Source of the DNA: Caballeronia ptereochthonis
GTDB lineage: Bacteria; Pseudomonadota; Gammaproteobacteria; Burkholderiales; Burkholderiaceae
Reading direction: 5' to 3'
NCBI RefSeq assembly: GCF_001545075.1
Contig: NZ_FCOB02000031.1
Coordinates: 1 to 64,000, forward strand
DNA length: 64,000 nt
Shown here: piece after piece, positions 25,273 to 34,350 of the stretch
How positions within the stretch are numbered: position 1 is the first letter of the stretch
Layout of the letters: the number at the start of each line of letters is the position of its first letter
The notes under the pieces: model-generated
The model's database searches: none
What the model saw: only the letters and a program-made list of their open reading frames with translations
What the model was told of the DNA's origin: nothing
Position numbers and translations under genes: made by a program

Positions 25273-26385
25273 ATGCGCGATTCGAGCAACCTGCCGACGC
25301 AGACCGATGACGCGCCCCCTCAGAACGCATTGGCATCGATCTTGCAGACGGACGCGCACTTCCGACTTCTGGTGGAATCCGTTCAGGATTACGCGATCTT
25401 CCTGCTCGACACGCATGGCAACGTCGCGACCTGGAACAACGGCGCCAAGCGGATCAAGGGCTACGAGGCCCACGAGATCGTGGGCCGTCATTTTTCGGTG
25501 TTCTATCCGCTCGAGGACATTGCAAGCGGCAAACCGCAGAAGGAACTCGAAACGACAGCGCAAACGGGTCGTGTCGAGGACGAGGGCTGGCGCATCCGCA
25601 AGGATTCGACGCGTTTCCGGGCGAACGTCGTCATTACCGCGCTGCGCGACAAGCAAGGCAAGCTGATCGGCTTCGCCAAGGTCACCCGCGACATGACCGA
25701 CCGTCTGCGGCTCGCGGAACTGCAGCATGCGTGCGAGTTGTCCGCGCATGTCCAGGCGGCGCTCGAGAAGGAGCGCGCGTCCATCGCGCGGGAACTGCAT
25801 GACGATCTGGGCCAGCAGCTCGCGGCGCTCAAGATGCAGCTCGCCAATCTCGATTCCGGCAGCGGCAACGGCCCTGCACGGCAGACGCACGCACTGCAAG
25901 CGCAAATCGATACGATCATCGCATCGGTCCGAAGGATCGCGGCCGGCCTGCGTCCGCCCGTGCTCGACGAACTCGGCCTCTTCGCCGCGATCGAATGGCT
26001 CGTCAACGACGTGCGCCGCCGCTTCGGCCTCGCCATCGACCTGGATATCGAAGGCGAAGAAGCCGAATTTCAGGCGTCCGCGGCCACTTCGATCTTCCGT
26101 ATCGTGCAGGAAGCGCTCACCAACATCGTCCGGCATGCCCATGCGAGCGAGGTGCGCATCGCCATCGTCTGTGACGAGACCCGTTGCACCTTATCCATCG
26201 AGGACAACGGCCGTGGCGCGCAACCAGACAGGCCTCATGCCGCCAACACGTTCGGCCTGCTCGGCATGGGCGAGCGCGTGCGGCAATTGAACGGCGTCAT
26301 CGCGTTTCGCAGCGCGCCCGGCGATGGCTTTCGAATCGACGTCGACATTCCGGTGAACAGGCTCATCGCACGCGGCGCGGATTAG
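25273..26385 (+). CDS. cytoplasmic PAS-domain sensor histidine kinase (NarL-system type, HisKA_3)
   Basis: 370 residues without membrane segments. A PAS domain occupies roughly residues 30-150 (HFRLLVESVQDYAIFLLD, then WNNGAKRIKGYEAHEIVGRH). The HisKA_3 phospho-acceptor is in SIARELHDDLGQQLAALKMQ, and the ATPase part has the N box IVQEALTNIVRHAHA and G boxes ENDG-like EDNGRGA and GLLGMGERV. The ATG at 25273 follows GAGAG; the frame extends upstream without homology. PAS domains of this kind can bind haem or flavin. No response regulator is adjacent; the one at 34347 is a candidate partner. Confidence 0.85.
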   Translation: MRDSSNLPTQTDDAPPQNALASILQTDAHFRLLVESVQDYAIFLLDTHGNVATWNNGAKRIKGYEAHEIVGRHFSVFYPLEDIASGKPQKELETTAQTGRVEDEGWRIRKDSTRFRANVVITALRDKQGKLIGFAKVTRDMTDRLRLAELQHACELSAHVQAALEKERASIARELHDDLGQQLAALKMQLANLDSGSGNGPARQTHALQAQIDTIIASVRRIAAGLRPPVLDELGLFAAIEWLVNDVRRRFGLAIDLDIEGEEAEFQASAATSIFRIVQEALTNIVRHAHASEVRIAIVCDETRCTLSIEDNGRGAQPDRPHAANTFGLLGMGERVRQLNGVIAFRSAPGDGFRIDVDIPVNRLIARGAD

Positions 26386-26407
26386 CCGCACCGCGGATCA
26401 TTCGATG

Positions 26408-26430
26408 GAGGTCGGGCGCGCTGTGACCTC
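26408..26430. terminator. short hairpin between convergent kinase and ATPase genes
   Basis: GAGGTC and GACCTC form a 6 bp stem with an 11 nt GC-rich loop in the 43 bp gap between the convergent genes, overlapping the mgtA-type stop. No T-tract, so the call is weak. Confidence 0.3.
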
Positions 26431-29095
26431 AGCTCAGCCCGAACCGCCGCACGAACCAGCGTTTGAGGAAGTGCGTCGACAGCGCATAGCCCGCGAGAAT
26501 CGCGAAGAGCCCGGCCCAATAGGCTCCTGGCAAGGGCACGAAGCCCAGCAGCGCACCCGGCGACAGATAAGGCAGGACCATGCCGAACGCCGCGATTGCA
26601 AGGCTCGTGGCGATCAGCGCCGCACTCGCGCGACTCTCGATGAAGGGCACCTTCGCGGTGCGGATGATGTGAATGATGAGCGTCTGGCTCATCAGGGATT
26701 CGACGAACCAGCCCGTCTGGAACAGCGGCGCATTGCCCCAGGCATGGAACACATGGAGCATCATGAAGTAGGTGACGTAGTCGAACACCGAGCTGATGGG
26801 TCCGATCAGCACCACGAACTTGAAGATGGTGCCGATGTCCCAGCGCCTCGGCATCGCCAGATAGTCCTCGTCGACGTTGTCGGTCGGAATGGCCGCTTGC
26901 GAGAAGCCGTACAGAAGATTGTTGGTGAGCACCTGAATCGGCGCCATCGGCAGGAACGGCAGGATGATGCTCGCGCCGAGCACGCTGAACATGTTGCCGA
27001 AGTTCGAGCTCGCCCCCATCTTGATGTACTTGGTGATGTTGCCAAATACCTTTCTGCCTTCAAGCACCCCCTCGTTGAGCACGGCGAGGCTCTTCTCGAG
27101 CAGGATGATGTCAGCCGATTCCTTGGCGATGTCGACTGCGCCGTCCACCGATACGCCCACGTCCGCCGCCTTCAGCGCGGGACCGTCATTGATGCCGTCG
27201 CCCAGAAAGCCGACCACATGCCCGCGCCGGCGCAACGCATCGATAATGGCCGCTTTCTGCGCGGGCGAAACCTTGGCGAACACGCTCGCGCCTTCTGCGA
27301 GCGCCTCGAGCGCGTGCGGCGAGAGCGACTCGATGTCCCTGCCCAGCACGATGCGATCGGCCGCATGCCCCACCTCGTGGCAGATCTTGCGCGTGACGAT
27401 ATCGTTGTCGCCCGTGAGGATCTTCACCTGCACGCCGCTTGCCGCCAATGCCGCGAGCGCGGCCGCGCAGGTTTCCTTGGGCGGATCGAGAAACGCGATA
27501 TAGCCCAGCAGCGTCAGATCCTGCTCGTCGGCCGCACTATAAGGACGCGACTCTTCGGGCAAGCTCCTGCACGCGACCGCGACCACGCGAAAGCCGTCCG
27601 CGTTCAGCTCGGCAGTCGTGCGTTGCGCATCGGCGAAGTGACTTGCATCGAGGGAACCTTCTTCGGCGTCGGTCGCATAGCGCGTGCAGACCGCGAACAC
27701 CTCCTCCACCGCGCCCTTGCAGATGAGCAAGCGCTCGCCGTGCCCGCGTGACAGCACCACCGACATGCGCCGCCGCTCGAAATCGAACGGCATCTCGTCG
27801 ATCTTCCGGTACTCGCCCGATATCCTCAGGCGCTCTTCCATTTCCACGTGCTGGAGCACCGCCACATCGAGCAGATTCTTCAGGCCCGACTGATGCAGGC
27901 TGTTGAGATAGGCGTACTCGAGCACGCGGCCGGACTCGTCGCCATGCACGTCGAGATGCCGCTTCAGGATGATGCGGTCCTGCGTGAGCGTGCCGGTCTT
28001 GTCGGTGCAGAGCACATCCATCGCGCCGAAATTCTGGATCGAGTCGAGACGCTTGACGATCACCCGCTTCTTCGCCATCTCGATCGCGCCCTTGGCGAGA
28101 TTGACCGTCACGATCATGGGCAGCATTTCCGGCGTGAGTCCCACGGCGACCGCGACGGCGAAGAGCAATGCCTCGAACCAGTTTCCCTTCGTCAGACCGT
28201 TGATGAAGAACACGAGCGGAACCATCACCGCGATGAGGCCGATCATCATCCACGTGAAGCGCGTGATGCCGCGGTCGAAGCTCGTCAGCACGCGCTGCGC
28301 CGCGATCATGCCCGCGACATGGCCGAACGCGGTGCGCGGCCCGGTGAGCGCCACCACGCCGCAGCCGATGCCGCTCAACACCGAAGTGCCCGTAAAGCAG
28401 ATGTTCGAGAGATCGAATGGCGTTTGGGCGGCATCCGTGGCGGCATGCGCGAACTTCTCGACCGGCATCGATTCGCCGGTGAGCGCGGACTGGTTGACGA
28501 ACAAGTCCTTCGCCGAGAGGAGCCTGAGATCCGCGGGCACCATGTCTCCCGCGGAAAGCAGCACGATGTCGCCGGGCACGACATCCTCGATCGGCACTTC
28601 GACGTGACCGGCCGCATCGGCATCTGCTGCGCCGGTGCGACGGCGTACGGTGGCGGTCGTGCGCACCATGCGGCGCAGTGCATCGGCTGCCTTGCTGGAG
28701 CGATGCTCCTGAAGGAAGCCGAGCCCGACGCTCAGCACCACCATGACGACGATCACCGCGGCCGCGCGGCGGTCTCCGAGGTAGACCGAAACCGCCGCAA
28801 GCGACAGAAGAAGCCCGTTGAGCGGATTGACCGACCTGCCGACGAGTTCACGCAGCGCGCCGTGCCGCCGCACGCGCGCGAGATCGTTCGGCCCGTGCAG
28901 CCGCAGTCTTTCCGCGGCTTCCTCGGGTTCGAGTCCCGCTGCCGCGCTCGACAGTTTCGTGAGCGCCGCATCGGCATCGAGTTGCGAGAGTCCGTGCAGG
29001 ATCTCGGGCGACTCGCCGAGCTGCGTCACCGCCGCCGCCGCGTGCAGTCGATGCGCATCGTCGAAACGCCCGAGTGCCTGCCGGATATCGTGCAT
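26429..29095 (-). CDS. mgtA: magnesium-type P-type ATPase (MgtA/MgtB family)
   Basis: An 888-residue P3B ATPase. The A-domain motif TGES, the phosphorylation site CTDKTGTLTQ (Asp near residue 365), the hinge GDGINDGPALKAADVG and the membrane motif GLTPEMLPMIVTVNLAKGA identify it. Ten membrane helices are expected: two pairs before the catalytic domain and six after. I start at the ATG at 29095 because the FNR-type promoter upstream would begin transcription near 29129, leaving the ATG at 29146 outside the message. It imports Mg2+ into the cytoplasm. The related ATPase is part of the lxa locus. Confidence 0.9.
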   Translation of the reverse strand: MHDIRQALGRFDDAHRLHAAAAVTQLGESPEILHGLSQLDADAALTKLSSAAAGLEPEEAAERLRLHGPNDLARVRRHGALRELVGRSVNPLNGLLLSLAAVSVYLGDRRAAAVIVVMVVLSVGLGFLQEHRSSKAADALRRMVRTTATVRRRTGAADADAAGHVEVPIEDVVPGDIVLLSAGDMVPADLRLLSAKDLFVNQSALTGESMPVEKFAHAATDAAQTPFDLSNICFTGTSVLSGIGCGVVALTGPRTAFGHVAGMIAAQRVLTSFDRGITRFTWMMIGLIAVMVPLVFFINGLTKGNWFEALLFAVAVAVGLTPEMLPMIVTVNLAKGAIEMAKKRVIVKRLDSIQNFGAMDVLCTDKTGTLTQDRIILKRHLDVHGDESGRVLEYAYLNSLHQSGLKNLLDVAVLQHVEMEERLRISGEYRKIDEMPFDFERRRMSVVLSRGHGERLLICKGAVEEVFAVCTRYATDAEEGSLDASHFADAQRTTAELNADGFRVVAVACRSLPEESRPYSAADEQDLTLLGYIAFLDPPKETCAAALAALAASGVQVKILTGDNDIVTRKICHEVGHAADRIVLGRDIESLSPHALEALAEGASVFAKVSPAQKAAIIDALRRRGHVVGFLGDGINDGPALKAADVGVSVDGAVDIAKESADIILLEKSLAVLNEGVLEGRKVFGNITKYIKMGASSNFGNMFSVLGASIILPFLPMAPIQVLTNNLLYGFSQAAIPTDNVDEDYLAMPRRWDIGTIFKFVVLIGPISSVFDYVTYFMMLHVFHAWGNAPLFQTGWFVESLMSQTLIIHIIRTAKVPFIESRASAALIATSLAIAAFGMVLPYLSPGALLGFVPLPGAYWAGLFAILAGYALSTHFLKRWFVRRFGLS

Positions 29096-29163
29096 CGTCG
29101 TCGCGCGATGGATCACGCCGTCGTGGAGCCACGGCAAGCGTCGCACCGATCGGCGCGATGCGC

Positions 29164-29177
29164 TTGACGCACGTCAA
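29164..29177 (-). promoter_or_regulatory. FNR-type box (TTGACGCACGTCAA) before the Mg ATPase gene
   Basis: A perfect TTGAC-N4-GTCAA palindrome, 69-82 bases before the chosen ATG. No good -10 element is visible at the expected place (about 29139), so the promoter may be weak. Confidence 0.6.
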
Positions 29178-29211
29178 GCGAGGATCTCGCGAATCCCGAT
29201 GAGCTTCGCAT

Positions 29212-29610
29212 TCAGCGCACGCCATGGAAGCCCGGCTTGCCGACCTGCTCGGGAAACTGCACCACCTTTCTGAAGCGCGCCGTGTCGAAGCCCAGCGCAT
29301 CCAGCCTCGTCAGCATGGTCTGATAGGTCTCCTCGCTCATGCCGGGATGGCGCGAGAGTATCCACGCAAAATCCTTGTCGGGCGTTGCGCGCGCCGTGTA
29401 CTCGTAATCCGGATCCACGTACACCGTGAGCACGATGAACTCGAACGGCCACAACGGACGCACCCGCCACACGGAATTTTTCGCGCCGTGCTCGGGCTCG
29501 CGATGAACGTGCTGCCGCTCTCGGGCTGGTCGAAGCCGTGCTTGCGGCCGACGACGGCATCCTCGATGCGGCCCTCCTCGACGTACGTTCGCCTGATTCG
29601 ATCGCATCAT
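29212..29610 (-). pseudogene. lipocalin-family protein, 5' deleted and frameshifted
   Basis: The C-terminal half is intact in one frame: NSVWRVRPLWPFEFI, VYVDPDYEYTARATPDKDFA, WILSRHPGMSEETYQTML and FRKVVQFPEQVGKPGF, which match the end of bacterial lipocalins (Blc-like, about 180 residues). Upstream, a second frame gives VEEGRIEDAVVGRKHGFDQP, the middle of such a protein, so a frameshift lies near 29480. The first third and signal peptide are missing; the FNR-type box sits only 30 bases from the remnant. The gene appears to have lost its 5' end by deletion. Confidence 0.65.
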
Positions 29611-29636
29611 CCTGCCGCCAGTGCGCCGCAAGCCGC

Positions 29637-29650
29637 TTGACGTGTATCAA
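29637..29650 (-). promoter_or_regulatory. FNR-type box (TTGACGTGTATCAA) abutting the lipocalin remnant
   Basis: A good FNR-type palindrome, centre 53 bp from the neighbouring box that serves the divergent gene. The sequence that should hold the -10 and the gene start appears deleted. Confidence 0.55.
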
Positions 29651-29689
29651 ACCCCTCGCAGCCCCGATTGCTGCGCGATGAGCGAAGTG

Positions 29690-29731
29690 TTGACCTGAGT
29701 CAAGCGGCAGGCCCGGCCGTGCGCGCACAGT
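29690..29731 (+). promoter_or_regulatory. FNR-type promoter (TTGACCTGAGTCAA) of the small exported protein gene
   Basis: The palindrome is at 29690-29703. CACAGT at 29726-29731 lies 32 bases from its centre and can act as the -10. The predicted start near 29738 gives a 20 base leader with AAGGAG before the ATG at 29759. Confidence 0.65.
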
Positions 29732-29758
29732 CGCGGTCATGCCTGAAGGAGAAAGCGG

Positions 29759-30208
29759 ATGACGCACACACTCACGCCATCGTTCGAACCCGCGCCGATG
29801 GCCCGGAGACCTGCGGAACGACGCCCGCAAGCGGCGCACATCCGGCGGCGCGACGCGGTTGCGGCCGTCGCAGCCATATCGATGGCGCTGGCGTTTTGGG
29901 CGCCGTCCGCCATGGCGCAGCCCGACGCATCCGACGCCCCGTCGGGGGAACGTCGGATCGTCGCGCCCGCGACCACCGACCCTTTGGTAACGAGGCGCAA
30001 CGCCACCGCGCAAGCCAATGCCGAGTATCGCGCTTCCAGACAGCTATCCAAAGACGAACGACGCGCCGCCGTTGCCGAGGCGAACGCGCGCTACAAGGAA
30101 GAAGTCGCCAACGCCCGCATCAACCGCAAGGCGGATCACGCGGCCGCCAGCATCGCGCTCAAGGCAACTGAACTGGATCAGCCGTCCGCGCCGAACCGCT
30201 CACATTGA
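29759..30208 (+). CDS. small exported protein of unknown function
   Basis: 149 residues. A long n-region (MTHTLTPSFEPAPMARRPAE) is followed by a hydrophobic core AVAAVAAISMALAFWAPSAM and a likely signal peptidase I site after AMAQ. The mature part is Ala/Arg/Glu-rich and probably helical, with NARYKEEVANARINRKAD near the end. I do not recognise a domain. Similar small charged periplasmic proteins are common in stress regulons. AAGGAG is well placed. It is followed after 5 bp by the broken kinase gene, so the two form an operon. Confidence 0.65.
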   Translation: MTHTLTPSFEPAPMARRPAERRPQAAHIRRRDAVAAVAAISMALAFWAPSAMAQPDASDAPSGERRIVAPATTDPLVTRRNATAQANAEYRASRQLSKDERRAAVAEANARYKEEVANARINRKADHAAASIALKATELDQPSAPNRSH

Positions 30209-30213
30209 ACGTC

Positions 30214-31813
30214 ATGCCCGATACGCCGCGCAAGCGAGGCGGCCGGCATCACTTGCGCGCCGTCGATGCGGCGATGCGCCGGCCCCGAACCTATCCTCAC
30301 CCCGCCGGACGCATCGAGCGAATCGAGACGCACATCTCGCTCGTCTATCTGGCGGGCCGCTTCGCTTACAAGATCAAGAAGCCCGTCGACCTGGGGTTCC
30401 TGGACTTCTCCCGCGCCTCGGCGCGCCGCCGCGCATGCGAGGACGAATATCGTCTCAACCGCAGGCTCGCGCCGCGCATCTATCTGCGTGTCGTCTCCCT
30501 CGTGCGCCGCGGACGCGGTTTTTTGATCGGGCGCGCCGGCGATGCGGTCGAATACGCGGTGATGATGCGCCGCTTCGACGGCAAGCGGATCCTTGCGGCG
30601 CTGCTGAAAGCCGGAGCGCTCGACGGCAGGATCCTCGAAAACACGGCGCGTTGCATTGCGAGCTTTCATCGGGCCACGCCGCACGCGCCACCCGATCGCC
30701 TCTATGGATCAGCTTCCTTGTTCGCCGGCCAGCTTCGCGCGGTGCTCGAAAGTCTGCACAGGGAAGCGCTGGGTGCCGTGTCCAACGACCTCACCACCTG
30801 GTGCGAAGCGGAACTTCGTCGGCTCGGCACGTTTTTCGATGCGCGACGCGCACAAGGCTTCGTGCGTGAATGCCACGGCGATCTGCATCTGCAAAACATC
30901 GTTCTACAGGGTGCGAAGCCTGTGATCTTCGATTGCATCGAATTCGATGGGGCGTTGCGATGGATCGACGTCGTGAGCGACCTGGCCTCTCCTCGTCATG
31001 GATCTCGAGGCGCAAGGCTGCGACGCGCTGGCGGCACGCGCGTTGACTGCATGGCTTCTCGCGACCGGCGATTACGCGGGCTTGCGGGCGTTGCGGCTCT
31101 ATATCGTTTATCGGGCGCTCGTGCGAGCGCTGGTCGAGACATTGAAATCGCACGATGCCGATGCGCGGCGCTATTTGGACCTGGCATCGCGAACGGCGCG
31201 CGGCTCGTCACCGTGCCTGCTGCTTTGTCATGGCTTCTCGGGCTCCGGAAAATCTCGCGCGAGCGAGAGTCTCGCGCCGCTGATCGGCGCGGTGCGCCTC
31301 GTCAGTGATATCGAGCGCAAGCGCACGACGTCCTTCTCGCCGCCGGACTTCGAGCGGCTCCCCGGCGAGACGTACGACCCCGACAGCATCGACAGGCATT
31401 ACGATCATCTGCTCACGCTGACCCGTCATGTGCTGGACGCAGGTTTGGCGACTCTCGTCGACGCCACGTTTCTCAACCGCGTGCATCGCGAACGCTTCGT
31501 GCGGCTCGCGAGCGAGCTGGCCGTGCCCGTTCTCATACTGGACTTCCAGGCCCCGGACGCCACGTTGATCGCGCGCGTTGCGGCGCGTGCACGGTCTGCC
31601 CGTGCATTTTCGGATGCGGACGTGTCAGTGCTCGACTTGCAACGCCTGCATGCCGAGCCCTTGAGCCGCGACGAACAAGGCATCACGGCGGCGATCCGCA
31701 CGGACGTCGATCCCGCCATGTTCGATGACCGCGCGTACTGGCGCGAGCTGCTGGCGCGGCTGGATCGACTCCGCAGGCGAGCCGCTTGCCCGCCGCAGGC
31801 TGAACTCACCTAG
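30214..31813 (+). pseudogene. phosphotransferase plus P-loop kinase fusion protein, frameshifted
   Basis: The first 258 codons encode an aminoglycoside-phosphotransferase-like domain: FAYKIKKPVDLGFLDFS near the N-terminus and the catalytic ECHGDLHLQNIV and IFDCIEFDGALRWIDV. At about 30988, where DLAFLVMDLE is expected, the frame changes (GCC TCT CCT). The remainder, from VMDLEAQGCDALAARALT, contains the P-loop GFSGSGKSRASES and a zeta-toxin/AAA-type kinase fold to 31813. An intact protein of about 530 residues is well known in proteobacteria and in lxa-type loci. One extra or two missing bases at 30987-30991 break it. Two shorter proteins could still be made. Confidence 0.8.
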
Positions 31814-32049
31814 ACATCGATCGTTCTCGAGGCGCGCAGCCGGATCCAGGTCATGCCTTCCGCCAACCCGGCGAGCACGGCTTCGCGCTCGTCGTCGAAG
31901 GTGCGAGCGTGCCTGAACCGGTGCACGAAACGCCCGCCCTCCACATCGCGCTGTTCCACGCCAATCGAGCATACGACGCCTTCCGGCGTTTGCTCCGTGT
32001 TGCAGGTGACGCTCCAGTCCGCGTCGTCCACTTGTCCCTTGAGAGACAT
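31810..32049 (-). CDS. small conserved protein of unknown function in the low-oxygen island
   Basis: 79 residues, beginning MSLKGQVDDADWSVTCNTEQ, with a GGAAGGGG site before the ATG. The pattern of alternating hydrophobic residues (WSVTCN, GVVCSIGVEQ) followed by a long helix (DDEREAVLAGLAEGMTWI) suggests a two-strand/one-helix fold. I cannot name it. An FNR-type promoter with perfect spacing lies directly upstream, which supports it as a real gene. Its 3' end overlaps the stop of the convergent kinase by four bases. Confidence 0.65.
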   Translation of the reverse strand: MSLKGQVDDADWSVTCNTEQTPEGVVCSIGVEQRDVEGGRFVHRFRHARTFDDEREAVLAGLAEGMTWIRLRASRTIDV

Positions 32050-32117
32050 GACGATTCCCCTTCCACGATGAATGCATTGCTTGCAGCGCGTGATCCTGCA
32101 GAGCGCCGGCGATGTCG

Positions 32118-32158
32118 ACTCTACCGGCGGCGCTCCGTGCGGCTTTGAGCCAGGTCAA
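32118..32158 (-). promoter_or_regulatory. FNR-type promoter of the small protein gene
   Basis: TTGAGCCAGGTCAA at 32145-32158 (one mismatch in the left arm). On the minus strand TAGAGT (32118-32123) is centred exactly 31 bases from the palindrome centre. The predicted leader is about 61 bases. Confidence 0.7.
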
Positions 32159-32191
32159 CGGATCGCGGCGCGGCTTTCGTCATGAAATCGC

Positions 32192-32232
32192 TTGATTTGA
32201 GTCAAGGGCGTTCGGCCGGACGTCCGTAGACT
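32192..32232 (+). promoter_or_regulatory. FNR-type promoter of the single-domain universal stress protein
   Basis: TTGATTTGAGTCAA at 32192-32205, with TAGACT (32227-32232) centred exactly 31 bases away. The predicted start near 32240 gives a 49 base leader. It stands 47 bp from the box of the divergent gene. Confidence 0.75.
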
Positions 32233-32288
32233 CGGTTCCCAGCAATGTCGAATTGGACGTCGATTGCCGTCTCTTCGGAGGGTTCGCC

Positions 32289-32786
32289 ATGTACACCCGC
32301 ATTCTCGCGCCGATCGACGGCAGCATTACCTCCTCGCACGCGTTCGACGAGGCCCTGAAAATCGCGCGTGCGAACGGCGCGATGCTCCAGCCGCTCTATG
32401 TCGTCGACCCGCAGCCCCTCGCGTACGACGCCACGGCCACCTTTTATCCCGACATGCGCGACGCTCTTCTCGAAGAAGGCCGACGCCTGACGGCGCAAGC
32501 CGCCGAGCGCATGACGCAAGAAGGCGTGAAAGGCACACCGCGCGTGAGCGAAGTCGAGCTGACGGGCGACAACGTCGCTCAGCGCATCGAGACTTGCGCC
32601 GAGGATTTCGGCGCCGACCTCGTCGTCATGGGCACGCATGGGCGGCGCGGCTGGCGGCGCCTCGTGCTGGGCAGCGTCGCCGAGCGCTTCATGCGGCTGG
32701 CGCGCGTCCCGGTCATGCTCGTGCCGGGACGCGAAGCCGAGGCGCATGCAGAGCGTCAGGCGCAGACGGCGGAAGCAGCCGGTTGA
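32289..32786 (+). CDS. single-domain universal stress protein
   Basis: 165 residues, one UspA fold. It starts MYTRILAPIDGSITSSHAFD and has the ATP-binding motif MGTHGRRGWRRLVLGSVAER, so it should bind nucleotide and dimerise. GGAGG is seven bases before the ATG at 32289; a longer frame to 32253 has no signal. FNR-type control is expected from the upstream promoter. The C-terminal tail after LVPGREAE is Ala/Glu-rich. Confidence 0.9.
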   Translation: MYTRILAPIDGSITSSHAFDEALKIARANGAMLQPLYVVDPQPLAYDATATFYPDMRDALLEEGRRLTAQAAERMTQEGVKGTPRVSEVELTGDNVAQRIETCAEDFGADLVVMGTHGRRGWRRLVLGSVAERFMRLARVPVMLVPGREAEAHAERQAQTAEAAG

Positions 32787-32991
32787 GCGCAGCACCCGTC
32801 TTGCGCATGGCTGCGTGCTCTGCGCAGGTCGCAGGTGTCGAATCGGCCTTCCCGGCCGCAGTCAGCGAAGGGCAGCGAACGCGGGGCGCTTGCGCGGCCC
32901 GGTGATCGGTGATAATTAATTCGACTCCCCTTACGTGCGGTCTGACCACGTGCATCCGCGGACGACCGACTGTCGTCCGCCAAAGGCCCAT

Positions 32992-34350
32992 ATGAGCAAA
33001 AATGAAGGCCGGCATCACGCGCCGACGAACGGTCCGTCCGCTCGGCGCGCCGTGTCGCACCAGGCGATCGCACAGGCGGTAGTCGCAGCGGCGGCGCTGT
33101 TCGGCGTGTGGTGGGCCGGACTTCAGCACCTGTTCTCCGTTTGCGCGCTCGGCGAAATCGAGCAATTCTGGCTATGGGCGGGCGCGGCGACGTCCGCCTT
33201 GCTGCTGGCTGCTCTGATCCTGCTTCTTTCCGCGCAGCGCGCCGCACGCGCCCTCGTCGATAGAACCACCCTTGGCCAGAAGCGGCTGGACGGCATCATC
33301 CGATCCACGACGGAAGCCATCATCACGGTCGATTCGACGCAGCGCATCGTGATGTTCAACCCGATGGCCGAGAAGGTCTTCCGGTGCGCGGCGAGCGACG
33401 CGATCGGCGCACCGCTGTCGCGCCTGATTCCCGAACGCTATCGCGCCGGGCACGAGCAGCAGGTCCGGCATTTCGAAAGAACGGGCGTATCGGATCGCCG
33501 GATGGGTGCGAGTCGCGTGTTGTACGGGCTGCGCGCGGATGGCGAGGAGTTTCCCCTCGAGGCATCGATATCGCAGACCGAAGATGACGACGGCAAGCTC
33601 CTCACGGTCATCCTGCGCGACGTGACCGAGCGCGTGAAAGCCGACGCGGAACTCGAGCAGTCGCGCGAGGAATTGCGCGCGCTCTCCGCGAATCTCCAGC
33701 AAATGCGCGAGCAGGAAAAAAGCCGGATCGCGCGCGAATTGCATGATGATCTCGGACAGACGCTAAGCGCGCTCAAGATGGAAATATCCGCGCTCGAAAC
33801 GCAGCTTGACGCGCAGACCGCGCTCGACGAAAGCATCGCCGCCCAGTTGCAGCGCATGCTTGGCCTGATCGACCGCAATATCGCGTCGCTCAGGCGCATC
33901 GCGGCGCATCAGCGGCCCGTCATGCTCGACGACCTCGGACTGCCCGCGGCCATCGACTGGCTCGTCGACGATTTCGTTCAGCGCCACCGCATCGATGTCA
34001 GGCACGACCTCGATACCGGCGATCTCACGTTCAACGCGGACGCGGCGACGGCGGTTTTCCGCATCGTCGAGGAGGCGCTCACGAATATCGTGCGTCACGC
34101 GCATGCGAGCCGTGTCGATCTGTCGCTCAGCGCCGACGATGACAATTGCGTGCTGCGCGTGGGCGACGATGGAATCGGCGCCTCGGCCTTGCCGGCGGCG
34201 AGCGGGAAATCCTTCGGCTTGCTCGGCGTGCGCGAGCGGGCGAATGCGCTGGGCGGACGCGTCCTCATCGATTCGATGCCAGAAAACGGCTTCGTGCTGA
34301 CCGTAGTCCTGCCGCGCGAGGCCGTGCGGGAAAAGGAATCGCAACCATGA
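32992..34350 (+). CDS. membrane-bound PAS sensor histidine kinase (HisKA_3)
   Basis: 452 residues. Two hydrophobic helices (about residues 25-45 and 60-83: AVVAAAALFGVWWAGLQ and ATSALLLAALILLLSAQ) are followed by a PAS domain (RLDGIIRSTTEAIITVDS to TVILRDVTERV), a coiled region, the HisKA_3 site SRIARELHDDLGQTLSALKM and an HATPase with IVEEALTNIVRHAHA. The start at 32992 follows AAAGG. Its stop overlaps the response-regulator ATG by four bases, so the pair is a NarX/NarL-type two-component system. The location in the island suggests that it senses oxygen, redox or nitrogen oxides. Confidence 0.88.
   Translation: MSKNEGRHHAPTNGPSARRAVSHQAIAQAVVAAAALFGVWWAGLQHLFSVCALGEIEQFWLWAGAATSALLLAALILLLSAQRAARALVDRTTLGQKRLDGIIRSTTEAIITVDSTQRIVMFNPMAEKVFRCAASDAIGAPLSRLIPERYRAGHEQQVRHFERTGVSDRRMGASRVLYGLRADGEEFPLEASISQTEDDDGKLLTVILRDVTERVKADAELEQSREELRALSANLQQMREQEKSRIARELHDDLGQTLSALKMEISALETQLDAQTALDESIAAQLQRMLGLIDRNIASLRRIAAHQRPVMLDDLGLPAAIDWLVDDFVQRHRIDVRHDLDTGDLTFNADAATAVFRIVEEALTNIVRHAHASRVDLSLSADDDNCVLRVGDDGIGASALPAASGKSFGLLGVRERANALGGRVLIDSMPENGFVLTVVLPREAVREKESQP

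Noticed and set aside
26405-29167. Plus-strand frames of 448 and 439 codons opposite the Mg ATPase gene
   Set aside because: Low-complexity Arg/His-rich translations with no recognisable motif; the minus strand is an unmistakable P-type ATPase.
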